Positions 21,303 to 33,700 are shown, counted from the stretch's first letter. The stretch is DNA of 64,000 nucleotides from Adineta ricciae (GCA_905250025.1 CAJNOJ010000083.1:310001-374000); one strand, 5' to 3'. Numbers and translations are program-made. Notes: generated by a model not told the origin, from the sequence alone.

Positions 21303-23612
21303 TTTATCTAGAAAATCGGCTTGATGATTAAAATGCGTAAATGTCTTTTTCATCTAATCTCCTGTCGACCCACGAGAATCAATCGAATTTCATTAATCGA
21401 CAGAAAAAAAAACGCCACTGGATTACGATGGTCTGACTGATCTTCATGTTGTTGTTGTTTTGGTGAGAAAGGATAAAAAACGTTCTGGTAGAAGAAAAGA
21501 GGAAAAACTTGTGTCACTATTCATGAACATGCCTAGGAAAAAGAAAAAGAAAACGTTCCAAAGATGCGAAACAAGGCAACATATCCGAGAGAAGAGGAAG
21601 ACGAAGGAAATAGAATGAAAAAAAAAAGAGAGAGAGAGAGAGAAAATCAATGTAACGCTGCTTTCTTTTAATAAGCATCAATTCTTTGTAGAACAGCCGG
21701 TCTCTGAAAGCAAAAAAACTAGAATTGTTTTCGAAGACGAGACCCACCGACCGAGATCATAAATATAACATATATCTAATTAATAAGAAGTCGTCAGGAC
21801 TCGATGCTATTGAAGAGGACAACTTGAAAATAACAAGAGACGACCAATCATTACAAGTACTGATATCGAATTCTATTATTCTATTTTCATGATGAATAAA
21901 ACTTTTTCTAATTGCTGACTAGATGCTTGTCTTGAATTGTCATAATTGATAGATGATAGAAAAGCTCGAATGCAAAATAAATAACACTTTTTTTTTATTA
22001 TAACAAGTCGTTTTCTGCGTTTTCATTTCCGGACGATATTTTCTTTTTTAACCTCCCTAGTTTTCTTTTCCATCCTTCTCACGTCAATTTGCTTTCACTT
22101 TATTAGCATAGAAAAGACTCTCGTGCAGAACAGAATCTGATTAATTTCAAGGAAACTAAACGTGTTCTGTTCATTTTTGTGGAAACAATGTCATCTTATA
22201 TGACGAAGTAACTTATACATTAAACAGAAAAATCGATTTGCCACTTTATGAAATCAATAAATAATAGCGAATGATGACAAGCGGGCAGAGTTCAAAAGTT
22301 CTTTTCTTGATTTTTGCTCATATTAACCACAGTTGTTGATGATCTAAGCAAATGAAATTAACACGTTCGTCGATTCGATAGAAACAAACATCCGAGTGTC
22401 GATGTAATGAAAGACATCAGCTGTATGCGTCTACAACGCTCGTTTCGTTCACATCCGCCGTGTCAAGATTGATTTGCTTGAAAATAAACTTTTGCTTCTC
22501 AATAAAATTATATATGGACGACAAAAATGATTAATCATCGGGATGAAATACAATCTAATTTTCGTACCGTTGTGACATTTATAGAAGCCATATGAAGAAG
22601 ATTAAGTACCTGAATACTTACGGTGTTTGTTTTTCTAGTAATCTATGTTCATCCAATGATATACGTTCAGCACATGTCAAAAGTTTTCTTTTGATATGAT
22701 CACAAAACAACAACAATAAAACGACAGACATGCATCAATGCTTTTGATTTCTCTTGAGAATCTCTATGAAAGTTTCATATCCTAATCAACAATAGACCTT
22801 GGATTACAACATCGAACTACCTCTCGATCGAAGTCTTTGCACAGTTCTTAGACCATCATCGCAATCTAGAAGGAGACGTGAGCCAGTCATCTAGAGATGG
22901 AAAAAGTACTCCGATTGATGAGTTCATTATAAAAAAAAACAAATACAATTTCTTTATTCAATATTTCGTTTTTTCACCACCATCATTATCATCATCGTTA
23001 ATTGTCGGCGTTCAGTCGTAGACACATCTACGTGAATATGATACAGAATATATTTTGCTCGCATATAATATAAATGAGTGAATATTTGGTTCGGTCAATA
23101 TTACTAGCAAGCAGAAGAGAAGACGAAGAAAACAAACAAGAGAGAGAGAAACGAAGAACGCGTTGCTAGAAATAGAAACCGGAAGGAAGCAAAAGGAAAA
23201 ACAGAACCATAAATGCATTTTTGTTTTCGAGAATGAAGATGATCTTACAGAGGTTTTTATACAAAAATATCTTTCAAGTATGACTCATCCTCGAGCGAGA
23301 CTGTTCAGCACGAGGAGGCTTAGGGTTTTGTTATTGTTGTCTACTGTTCTCGCGAGTCATTCGCACGATTCTTTGCTTATGCAAAAGAATATGTATATGT
23401 TTCAATTCAATATAGATACAAAAGAAGCAAAATAAAGCACAAGCTCAAGCTTAATGGAAAGAAAGAAAAAGGTAGACGCACACGCACACATAAACGGTTA
23501 ATTATCGAAAAACGAAAACAAATTCATGTTGCACAGATATGCAAAAGGAAACGGAGGGATACGTGTATGATATATCAGTAAATCAGGACAAATAGAACGA
23601 AAATAAACGCAA
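21303..23612. other. 2.3-kb intergenic region, no gene seen
   Basis: The longest gene-free stretch in the first half of the window, between the NSF promoter and the ZFAND4 3' end. It is AT-rich with purine tracts, including a (GA)n run at about 21627-21643 and a T-run near 21988. Open frames are short and of biased composition. No tRNA-like cloverleaf, repeat family or domain was recognised by eye. Confidence 0.4.
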
Positions 23613-26459
23613 TCAGATCTTCGGTAGCTTTGGAGCGGTAACCAATGGATTGTTTCGTTCAATCAAACGTTTGCCTTCCGCTTTATAGTCGAATGCACAA
23701 GCATGAGCTTCCGGATATCGATGTTCGCTGCAAAATGAACTTCCACATCTAAAATCGAACGAATCAATTGACAGACTATTGTGATGGAAAACGGTAGATT
23801 TCTTACCGGCATTGATATGTTGTTGCCAGTCCGGTTTTCTTCTTGCAGAGAAAGCATTTCGATGTCGATTTGCGATTGATGATGACAGGTGGTAATCTAT
23901 TTGGATTACATGTACTGCTGTTACTAGTCGTAGCGGTGACATTCGATGAAAAAGAATTGGTTAACTTCGAATCCAACTAATGAAAACAAACGAATGAGAA
24001 TTTTCGTCTTTGTTCGAAAAGAATTACTTTGAAGCGTTCGTCGATGATTGCATCACGTGACGGTTGTTTGTAACCTGTTAGAAAACGAAAGAATTATTCA
24101 CGGTCGAAACTAAAGATTAAGAAATGATTTACTAGTTTTCGTTGAACTTGTTTCTTTCGATGCAGTTGTAAGCAATGATACGAGGTGCTTGCCAACACCT
24201 CGGGAAGTATCAACAGGTTCGATAGTAGCATTTTGACGAAGAAGAGCAGAGACAGTTTTGGAACCAATTGTTTCTAAATCAAGACGATACAGAGCTTGTC
24301 TCCCGAGACCAGCGTACTTACCGATTGTGACTTTAGTACTATCAATGGGTATCAGAGATGAAGACGCCGTTGTGTTCGTAGCGACAGGTTTGATATTTTG
24401 TTGAGCAAAATGTCGTTTGGAAGGAGGAGGCGGCGGTGGTGCAAGTGGACAAGTTGCATTCGACAATGAAGAAGCAGTAAGCGGAGTCGTTGATTGTTGT
24501 TTGCCAGGTGTTTTCAATATTTCGAATCGCTTGTTAAGCATCAAATGTTCATTGAAAGGATCTGTACTATTATTACTATTGATGAGTTCATTGGAAGAAT
24601 TCGTTGTAGTAGCACCGATCAATGTCTGAGGCTGTAACGATGTTGATAAATGTACATTCGATGATATTCGTCGATATTTCGCTAATTTCAAAGGTTCTAA
24701 CGGTTGTGGTACTGATTTATTCGATTGAGTCTGATCGAAATTTGACGGTTTATGACGATGATAGAATTGTTGGGTTGTGGAGGGAAAAGTCGATTTTTTC
24801 ACTAGCTGTGGTAATGTCGAAATTGTTGTCGTTTCGGTTGGGTTATTTTGCTGCGAGAGCGCCATCGACTGACTTGTTGATGTTCGTTCACCAGGTATGT
24901 ACTCATCGGAAACATTGATCTGTTCATCGTCATCTGTCCACGTTGGCTTACTCAACGATGTTTCATTTCGACTGTGAAGATCAGCTGTCGGTTTTCGTGT
25001 ATTGTTGGTTGAAGAGATCGTTTCGTCATCAATTGATTCGAGCGTCGGAGACGTATGTGAGTGCTGATAGAGAATTTCATTTGTTGAATCATTTTTCTCG
25101 TCGGAGCTAATCGGTTCATCGGAATTGTTGAAATACTTCGGCGCTGACGCAATTCGTGACGACATAGATACAATAGGTATCGTAGGTGACATACGATGAA
25201 CGTAATCCACTAGAACAGTATTACTACCAACTGTATCATCGGTCGCGGCTGTCGTTGTCGTTGCTGTCTCCTGATTGAACAGTTTTTTCGTTGTATGATG
25301 ATGGTGATGATGATGATGGTGGTGGTGATGGTGATGGTGTTTTTTCTGGTAGTAAAACGATGGTGAAAACGATCTTGCAGCGAAGATCTGTTTCGATGAT
25401 AATTTCTGATCCTCGGCATCATCATCATCATCTTCATCGTCATCGTCATCGTCGTTGTCTTCATCTTGACTATCATCGTCATCTTCGCTGTCTTCCTCGT
25501 GCAACAAATTCGTTCGATTGATGTTTGCTGTTGATAATAAATTATACGGATTAAAAATATTCGTAGAAAATGAATAAGACAACGAGCGAATCTGTGTTTG
25601 TTTCAATGCTGGTGTGATAGTTGATGTGGCTTCTATTGGCACCGTTCGACGATGATGATACTGTATTAGATTTGACTTCGTTGACTTGGAGGTAGAAGGT
25701 GGTCGAGGCGGAAGAAGAATATCCTTGAAAGAAGTGTATATGAGTATACTTATAAGTAGGAAATCATAAAAATGAAAGGTCATGGAGAAAATCATCTGAG
25801 TCTATAACCATCTAGTGTCTGCTTTTGAAGCAAATTCTCTTGAGATTATCAATGAATAATATTTAACAATGCTATCCCTCTGACAATGCTGTTCCCAAAT
25901 CGATTTGTGATTAAATTTAGAGGAAGAATCTTACTTTTCGTGCGTGCGTTTTTAGTTTTGATCGGATTAGGTCCATCTTCTGTTTTGTTTTCCGGTCATC
26001 GTCCTGCCGCTTTTGATCGGATTCGGATTCGGATCCCATCGTCAACGTCTCATGAGTATTGTACATAGGTGCTGCACTGAAACATTCATCTTTGTCATTA
26101 GGAAAACTTCTGTACTACTTCTATGCAAAAAGTTACCTCATTGAAGCTGATAGAGGCGAGAGTGTTCCATCACCTCGATCAATAACTTGAAAAAAATTGA
26201 ACTGATCACCATCACGTAAGACAAGAAATGTAACATTCTTGTTCGATGATGACGATGATGGGATTAAATCACAATCATCTCGACTATTTTCAATGAATTC
26301 AGACATATCTCGGATGAGATTATCTTCGATCGGGACACGTTTTGTATTAACAGGTCCACCGCGCATGGCTAAGACAAGTTTGATGGTCGTACCAGCTTCG
26401 ATGTTGTAATCGTTCAAACATAGTTCATCTTCAAGTTCATTCGATTTGAAAACTAAATG
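23613..26459 (-). CDS. ZFAND4: ZFAND4-type protein: ubiquitin-like domain plus AN1 zinc finger, 5' end lost at gap
   Basis: Exons (5' to 3'): 26137-26459 (open at the gap), 25935-26076, 24133-25723, 24028-24074, 23807-23976, 23613-23748. The first part carries the end of the ubiquitin-like fold, CLNDYNIEAGTTIKLVLAMR, then RGGPVNTKRVP and FLVLRDGDQFNFFQVIDRGD, typical of ZFAND4/ANUBL1. The C-terminal AN1 finger reads CFLCKKKTGLATTYQCRCG with SEHRYPEAHAC and ends APKLPKI, the family's invariant tail. The long central exon is disordered, with an Asp/Glu run, an uninterrupted His tract of about 15 and Ser/Thr-rich sequence. Beta strands 1-3 of the ubiquitin fold are missing because N26460 interrupts the gene. 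Function in animals is poorly known; AN1 proteins link ubiquitin or stress signals to the proteasome. Confidence 0.88.
25294..25342. repeat. CAT/CAC triplet run encoding polyhistidine in ZFAND4
   Basis: An ATG/GTG-rich triplet array on the plus strand is read on the minus strand as an uninterrupted run of His codons (CAT and CAC mixed). An Asp/Glu codon run follows at about 25415-25500. Mixed codons argue for selection on, or age of, the tract and not recent slippage. Confidence 0.75.
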
Positions 26460-26460
26460 N

Positions 26461-26770
26461 GGGTGTCCGTTTCAAAGTTGTTAAAGTTGCTAATGTCTCA
26501 TTATGGGCATTGTACCGAGAAAAGAAAGAACGACCACGTTCATAAACATCAACCGACTACAACAACAAATTCAATGTAAAAACCTTTTGTTTTGTTGTTT
26601 GTTGTTTTCAAGATACGAAAAATAATAAAAAAAAAAGAAGAACGTACGAAAACAAAGTATGAAATCCATCCCGTGAACATCTTTACTGCATACTTACCAT
26701 CATCTCGCACGCCTGTTCGAGTTCAAAAGTTCGACAATGAGGTCAGAATATATATGAAAGGATATTACGT
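26461..26770 (-). CDS. fragment of another gene, possibly a RhoGEF (DH) domain
   Basis: Two minus-strand exon-like frames, one ending at the donor at 26698 (its upper limit is uncertain) and 26461-26556, are joined in phase across a GTAAGT..AG intron. They give RTFELEQACEMM followed by VYERGRSFFSRYNAHNETL and LTTLKRTP. The pattern of aromatic-rich helix, F-x-x-Y-N-x-H-N, then L-x-x-L-K-x-x-P, resembles the Dbl-homology fold of Rho exchange factors. This does not belong in front of the ZFAND4 ubiquitin fold, so N26460 probably marks a misjoin. Low confidence in the family. Confidence 0.3.
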
Positions 26771-27056
26771 CATATTCTTCACTCATACCCATATCGCGAT
26801 ACGTATCGACAGATAGATACGCCTTCGAAATTACCTACATATGTAACATTTTGATTCAATTACGACTTTCTTGAAAATTCATTTCACTGATTCATTACGT
26901 GTTAATAATCATATTCAATATTGATATTTTTATTTTATTCTACAAAGCAATACGAATGAAATAAAACCGAAAGAAAAGACTAATACGGGAATGCTGTGTT
27001 CCGGAAAAAGAAAAGACTATGTATAAAATCGCATCTTGATAGAATGTCGCTTTATT
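26771..27056. other. intergenic, no gene seen
   Basis: About 290 bases of AT-rich sequence downstream of the LTWNDL gene's stop. No coding signal. Confidence 0.4.
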
Positions 27057-27692
27057 TTACAAATCGTTCCATGTTAATGTTGTCTGTGCTTCGATGGCTC
27101 GAATTGAATCTAAGACTGTTCCTTGAGCAACTAATTGACTAAATTTTAATGCTTTGGCAGTATCGATCGAGATTCCGGTTAATTCAATTGATAAATCATA
27201 TCCGAATTTATAATTATTATTTCCGAACCAATTGTTTTCACATTCTTCGATGATATGTATGTACACATACGCATGAACTTTCGTCCATTGTTGAAGATTC
27301 TTCACTTGATATTCTTTCGTGTATCGAACGATCGTTGATAATTTTTCACCTGGTTTAGCCCATGACCTTGATTGATCACGGTAATGCGCGGTAATATCTT
27401 CACTGAAATCCTCCGGTTGAATTTCAGTCACATTCGACTGTCGGAAACGTGATTTGATCGAGTCACGTAGACTTTTTTTAAAATTATTCAAATCTTTCTG
27501 TTTTTCAGTACCCATGATTTTTCCGATAGCCAATATGTCATCTTTGAACAAAACTTTTTTAATGATCTTCTTCTCATCCAAGAATTTCAATAAGGTACCA
27601 GGTATACGGTTAAAAATCTCCATTCCTTTCTCTCGAACTTCAGGAGAAAATAAACCTACCAGTTCGTTGCCAGTGTACAAAACTAGTGCCAT
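27057..27692 (-). CDS. unknown protein, member 1 of the LTWDDL pair
   Basis: A single exon of 211 residues. No family is recognised. It is clearly homologous to the gene at 28229-29108. Shared features: N-terminal FNRIPGTLLK with KxIxKK; a charged middle part with LRDSIK..FR..NVTE; SW, STIVR and a Tyr-rich strand; HAYVYIHI; TGISIDTAK; DSIRAIE; and a final TLTWNDL at the extreme C-terminus. The protein is soluble, with no signal peptide or membrane helix, and looks like a folded alpha/beta domain. The terminal W-N-D-L looks like a short linear motif. ATG 27692 aligns exactly with the start of the paralogue. Confidence 0.7.
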   Translation of the reverse strand: MALVLYTGNELVGLFSPEVREKGMEIFNRIPGTLLKFLDEKKIIKKVLFKDDILAIGKIMGTEKQKDLNNFKKSLRDSIKSRFRQSNVTEIQPEDFSEDITAHYRDQSRSWAKPGEKLSTIVRYTKEYQVKNLQQWTKVHAYVYIHIIEECENNWFGNNNYKFGYDLSIELTGISIDTAKALKFSQLVAQGTVLDSIRAIEAQTTLTWNDL

Positions 27693-28228
27693 GTTGATAT
27701 CGATTTGGTTTTCTAAAGCAAATAATATTATGTATTTCCTGAAAAAATATGTCCTTGAAGATGAAGTTGTATAATATTTACTATTAGAATGTTGCTCTGA
27801 AGGTAAAAGGTAAGAGTTATGTATGTATATATATATGTTTGCAAAAACAACCTGATTTTGTGCCTTTTACCCTCTTCCTGCTGATAACGGACGAATAATA
27901 TGGCAGGAAAACATGAAAAATTCAAGGTTATCGTATGTTTTGACATAATAAGTGACGATGCATGGACCGTATCCAAAAACAACTTTATTACGGGTATTTT
28001 GATTTCCTAAACAAGTCAGTCGTGTCATTATCTCTCGTCAAGAAAAATAAAAACCCGCATATCATCAATTTGTTTGTGGCACATATATGTATAAATTTTA
28101 CCTTTGATCGTCATACGAGCGTTAAAACGTACGCAACGTCGATCGTAAGTGGAACTAAATTGATTTTTTTTGTACTAGAATCAACTATGTTCTTTCAGAC
28201 ATTACGAAAACATCTATCAACAATCGAT
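27693..28228. other. divergent promoter region of the LTWDDL pair
   Basis: A 536-bp spacer between the two head-to-head paralogues. It contains a pyrimidine-AG site (TTCTTTCAG, about 28190-28198) 30 bases before the plus-strand ATG, suited to 5'UTR splicing or trans-splicing. No other motif stands out. Confidence 0.45.
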
Positions 28229-29108
28229 ATGTCCATGTTTTCAAGTACAGTCAATGAAATTCTCCCATTCATACCACAGGAGATTCACGCGAAGACGATC
28301 GAAGTATTCAATCGTATTCCTGGAACATTGTTGAAATATTTCGAACCAAAGTCCATATCGAAGAAAGCCGAATGTGGTAAGTGTATCATCTCTGAAAACA
28401 TACATGTTCTTGCTCAATCATCATCGTATAGAATGGCAAGAAATCGCGAAAGAAGCACCAGATTCAATCACGAAAAAATTACATACGTCCGAAGGTGCAC
28501 AGCGAAGTATGAGCCTTCGAGCGAAATCATCATCCAAATATGCATCGGACAAAGAGTCATCATATAATAGTGAACTATGGTTTAATACTCATGGTTTCGA
28601 TTATAATCGCGAATGGTCTACGCTTCGTAGTCATTTACGTGATGCAATCAAAAAGATGTTTCGTGAACGGAATATCACAGAAGTTTCGCCAGGCAAACTG
28701 GCTAAAGAAATTGCGACGAAATGTCTTGATCAATGTCCTAGTTGGGGTAGAAATCATCAGAATTCATCAGCTATTGTTCGTTTTAATAATACATATATAA
28801 CTGACGAACCATTAACGAAAATGAACATACACGCATATGTTTATGCACATTTAGTTTGCGAACACGAAACGTCGTTCTTATTTCGAAGTCAATACAAGAC
28901 AAGTTTCGGTATAACAATTGAAATCAATGGTATTTCAATTGATCCAGTCAAATTATCTCAATTCTGTCGACTGATTACTGAAAATAGTGCAGCTGACTCG
29001 ATCAAGATAATCGAAGGTGTCATCCCATTGACATGGGACGATTTAAATACATCAAATGCAAGTCGATCAACGGATAAAAAAATACCCTTAACATGGGATG
29101 ATATCTAA
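28229..29108 (+). CDS. unknown protein, member 2 of the LTWDDL pair
   Basis: Two exons, 28229-28376 and 28432-29108, give 274 residues. It has the same domain as the 27057-27692 gene over its whole length: FNRIPGTLLKYFEPKSISKK; LRDAIKKMFRERNITE; SW and SAIVRFNN; HAYVYAHL; NGISIDPVK; DSIKIIEG. A Ser/Lys-rich insert (residues about 55-100) is absent from its partner. The C-terminus carries the motif twice: PLTWDDL, a short Ser/Asn spacer, then PLTWDDI as the last seven residues. W-D-D-L/I with flanking acids fits the general shape of an Atg8/LC3-interacting motif. That is only a pattern match. ATG 28229 was chosen by alignment with the paralogue. AATAAA lies at 29161. Confidence 0.72.
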
Positions 29109-29415
29109 GACTGGCAGACACATCTTCAAACTGTACTTTTATATAGTTGCTTTTATCGAAAATAAATTTAACTGATCCATAGATAAACGTGTCGTGATTA
29201 TCAGGAAAGATTCAATCAAGCATCAGATATTTTTCGAAAGATATTCATGTTCATAGCGATCAGATGCGCTTCATTATGAATTGGTCTATTCACGCACCAA
29301 TCGGTGATTTTTCTTTCACAACGGAGGCTTAGTAAACTCGAAATCAAATATTTACCATTCTTCATCATCTTTTTTAGTCCGTATATTCGAACATCAACCT
29401 TAGTCTTAATTAACA
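29109..29415. other. intergenic, no gene seen
   Basis: About 300 bases with AATAAA at 29161-29166 for the upstream gene. No other signal. Confidence 0.45.
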
Positions 29416-30342
29416 ATGATGAATCGTCTCGCATTCAATGCTATCGTACGAGCTACTCGTATCAATCCTACTATTCGATCGATCGCTCCTTATCGTTGGG
29501 TATATTTCTTGATATCCATTAACTAGTCTGAATAACTTCTTTCTTTCACAGCAATCAACACAAGCCAAAGCTAACCAAGCAAGTCAGGGATCAAACTTGA
29601 CAGCTGGAATTGCTGGTGGTCTTACCGTTTTTCTCGGAGGTAGACATTGTGTTGCGAGATGTAATCGATTGGATTTTATTGATTTGTAGGTCTCGCGTGG
29701 TATCAATTTAGTGGTACACGTCAACTTGTAAATACTGCACAAGAAGGTGTCAAACAAGCAGAGAAATTAAAAGAAACTGTCAAAGACAAAACTGGTGACT
29801 CGGCTGAGACATTGAAATACTTACGATCTGCAAGTGCTACTTTAATTCCTGGTTCGGCACCTTTTCTCGGTAGAATTTTCGACCAAGTCGAAGAAATAAC
29901 TAAAGAACATGGTGATGAAGTCAAGAAAGTTTTCGAAGAAACATATAATGATTTCGAAAAACTATCCAAAGAAGGTGGTTTGGATCCTAAAACAGCTGGC
30001 AAAGCAGTGGACATCCTTCAAAAACGTGTCAAACAAATTCAAGACCTTGCTGGTGATGTCGGCGGTGATGCATTCAACAAATTAGTCTCGGAAAATGCCG
30101 AACTTCGTGATAAAGTCTCCGAGCAATACAAGAATTTGAAAGACGTCGCCGAGAAAGCGAAAGACAAGAAACCCGAAGTGAAGAAACTCATCAAAGAGAC
30201 AGGAACTGAATTGGTCAACATCTTCAAAGACAACAATGTCAATAAACAAACCATCAAGCAAGCACAAGACTTGTTAAAGAAGAAAGCCGAAGAAGCGAAG
30301 AAACTTGTCGAAGATGTTGCAAAAGATGCCAAGAAGAAATGA
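29416..30342 (+). CDS. LEA-like mitochondrial coiled-coil protein
   Basis: Three exons, 29416-29499, 29552-29639 and 29690-30342, give 274 residues. The N-terminus (MMNRLAFNAIVRATRINPTI) is Arg/Ala/Ile-rich without acids, like a mitochondrial presequence. It is followed by a short hydrophobic Gly-rich helix (LTAGIAGGLTVFLGGLAWY) and then about 200 residues of Lys/Glu/Ala-rich amphipathic helix (QEGVKQAEKLKETVKDK, KAKDKKPEVKKLIKETG, LLKKKAEEAKKLVEDVAKD). That composition and 11-mer-like repetition is group-3 LEA-like. Bdelloid LEA proteins are known to protect dried cells. I also recall basidiomycete and other fungal mitochondrial proteins with a similar layout, so a fungal origin by transfer is possible but unproven. 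AATAAA is at 30491. Confidence 0.7.
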
Positions 30343-30760
30343 ACACATCTTTTTTTTTCCTCAATATTTAATCCAGCAGTGATGATATTTTAGACCAATT
30401 TTTCTTCTTTTTCTAAATGTATTTTTATTCCTTTGCGTTTTTTATTGCACATATAAAGAAGAAAACGAACGACACAGTTAACCATAGATTAATAAATACT
30501 TTGGTCACGGATTGCTATTGTTTTGTTTCTCGTGTATAAGATGTAAAAGCGATCAACGTGTGTGAATTATGCTCTGGCGTCCTCTGTTGACAACAACTGT
30601 TTTCATTTCATTGAACAAGTGTATCTTCAAATCAAAAATCTCATTCGTTCTTTGTGTCAAATAGAAAAAAAGCAAATATTTCGATTGTGACGAAAATAAT
30701 ACTCAAATACGATTCGTTCTAGATTTCTTCATCTACAACTTCGTTTGTTTTTCATACACT
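30343..30760. other. intergenic, no gene seen
   Basis: A 418-bp spacer with AATAAA at 30491-30496. The 3' half is the promoter side of the Q-rich gene; no motif is convincing. Confidence 0.45.
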
Positions 30761-33700
30761 ATGTTCAGTAACATCGTTCCGTTAACAACGGTCGGTGCTG
30801 CACAGGTATTATCAGGCGCTGTATTGCAAACAGCCGGCAACGTTTTACCAACAACAACTATTGGAAATAATGATGTAGTTATCATACAAGATACGACCAC
30901 TCAAGCTGAATTAATCAATCAATTACAAAATCAAATCACAGAAAATCAACAGATTTTGATCATAACAGATGATCAAGGACAAGATCAATGTACAGGAATC
31001 GACTTGCTGAGAAGATGCACTTTGAAAATAAACTTTCATTCTTGTTATTGTAGATGTTATCATCGATAAAGATCAAGATATCAATGCACTATTGCAAGAT
31101 GGTAAGTTAATCTGAACGTTAATCAGTTCAAAAATGATGATGTTATAAACAAGAACGGATAGATGATATATTTCATGAATAAAACATATTACACACTACT
31201 ACTACTACTTAACTGATTTGAACTGATTGACAAACACAGATCAAATATTTCATAATGCTGGATTTTGCATATAGGTTCTCTTTTTTCTCACTATCCTGAA
31301 CAGCAAGTCGCCCAGGTACCAACTAGTTTACAACACCAAATCTTACAAATTGCTTCGATGCCCACAATTCAAACAACCCACCTACCGCCAGTTGTGTCAA
31401 CACCAGTACCGATTCAACCGAAACCGACACCCAAACCGATAGCACCTGCTACTATGAACCCATCGATTGCACAACATAAACAATCGTTTCAAAGCAAAGT
31501 AAGAGTGCATACTTGTGAACATGTTCGATTCATTTTTCAATTTACAGGTCAATGCGAATGCTTTTCATGTGCAAAATGTTGAAGAATCTGTACAACGTGT
31601 AACAGCTCCACCACCAAAACGAAAACCAAGTAGGAACGATGCTTTTTTATCCATTTTCCACTAATTCTTTCTCGTCTAGTTGAAATTCATTACGATCCCA
31701 AAGAGAATTCCTTTCAGAATGCTTTTCTAAAATTCCTCGCCGGAGAAAAGATGTCATCTCTCGAAGCTCTTGCCAATGAATCGGTTATGCGTAAACCAAA
31801 AGATAATGTTTATATCGGTGCAGTCAATGCTGGTATTGTCTTAAGTTCATTGGGTCAACCAACCGGCACCATGGGTTATCAAACATATATGGTGAACGAT
31901 GAATCACGTATCGAAGAAATTATGGTTATTGGTCGACCATTGTATGACGATAGTAAAGGAGTTAAAATAAATCCTCTACTAAAAAATCTGCCTACAACAG
32001 CGAACAATCAATCGACTACACTTCTACCTCAGACAATAACCCTCACACCAAACGCTCAACAGCAGAATCTAAATGCATTATCCGGTTTATTTCGCAATGC
32101 CCAATCAAATATTCTTAATACTACTGTAAGAATATAGCATAGATTTTCTGACTATATGATATCGACGTTTACATCTATTTTAGACAACGATTACATTACC
32201 ACAACATTTGATTGATCAATTAGGTGCTGGAACGTTGACAGTAACACAACCGACCAGTGGTACTGAAGGTATTGAGCCAGCTACAGCATCAGCGGCAGCA
32301 ATACTTAGTCAGTTGAATGAAATGGTGCAAGAACAGCAACAACAAGTCAATCAAAACACGACAGCCTATCTTTCGAATGATTTATTAGCAACAGCAGATC
32401 CTAGTCGAATACAGAGTGAAAAGGTACAGTATGATTTAAATGCACATCATTCTCTATAAATCATCACCAATCATTTAGGAGAAAGCCGATACACTTCTAG
32501 CTGCAGCTATATCGAAAACCAATTTCGGTGCAACTAGTTCCAGTAATCAGTTATACTTCTTCTTTTCTTTCAAATATATTGTTCGAATGTTTTCAGATCT
32601 AAACACAACAAACGAAAGCATTTATCAACCCACAACTACAAAGTAAGTCAATCTCTGCATAAAGTAAACTTATTCAGGTACCATTTCACTCGATTAGTTC
32701 ATCATCGTATATGATGGATATTGATCGTCCATCTCGTGCAGCAGCTGCTCTATATGATCTTAAAAATGAACAATTACAATTAGCCAATGCTGCACTACAG
32801 CAACACCAACAACAAGCAGTGAACGAACGAACTCAACAAGAAACATCAATAGAGGGTAAACAATCAGACATGTCTACTGATACAGTAGCAGCACCAAATC
32901 AAACAGTGACGGCAGCTGCAGGCGGACAACAATTCACTGAAGAAGGTAAGAAATAAGCTAGATAAATTCTTCTGTACGAATAACATCTCATTCTGAATTT
33001 AGTGACAGAAATGGGTCCAGAAATTCCATTCGAAATCGGTCAATTTCTATTGTATAAGGGACATTTTCTTAATTTACTACATTTTCCCATCTGGAAAGTT
33101 CATACGAAAACACTTTTACTAAAATACGACACAGTACTTGCCGATTCGGAAATTGCTTGGGAAGCTACAGATGAGGTAAATCCTCGATGCATCTAGATCT
33201 ATTCAATACGATCTATTTTAGGGAATGTTCTATACAAATGTTCTGGAAGATTATGTTCCACTTAAATGTGAACTAAAAGGTTTACATAATAACCAAGAAG
33301 TCGTTCGTATATCCAGTGATTCCCATCCAATCAAACTCAAGTAGGATATTTCAAACGTTCGTCTACGAATCGATCAAATATTATCGATCTTAGAATTCAT
33401 GGTCATATGAGTGCAGTACGTATTCAACATGATGTTTATGCACAAGTACTAGTTAATCATGTGTACGATGCTGAAGTGTTACCAAGAATAAAAGCTAACA
33501 ATGGTAAACATTCATTTTCAATCGAAGGAATCTTTGCAAACGAAGAGACTTTTAGATGAATATGCAACTTATATTCGATTGATTGATGAAATGCTTGAAC
33601 AACGTTATAACTATGTGATACAGTCTAGACGTACGATCGAAACGTTTCCGGTAGAGAATTTTTCATATCACAAATCGGATACGAATATTTCTGTTCGATC

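Noticed and set aside
25210..25521. Met/Thr/Ile-rich and His/Asp-rich frames opposite or beside ZFAND4
   Set aside because: Shadow frames of the triplet-repeat region of the ZFAND4 linker.
29721..30332. Minus-strand frames opposite the LEA-like gene
   Set aside because: Antisense shadows of KE-rich codons; the plus-strand exon structure explains the region.
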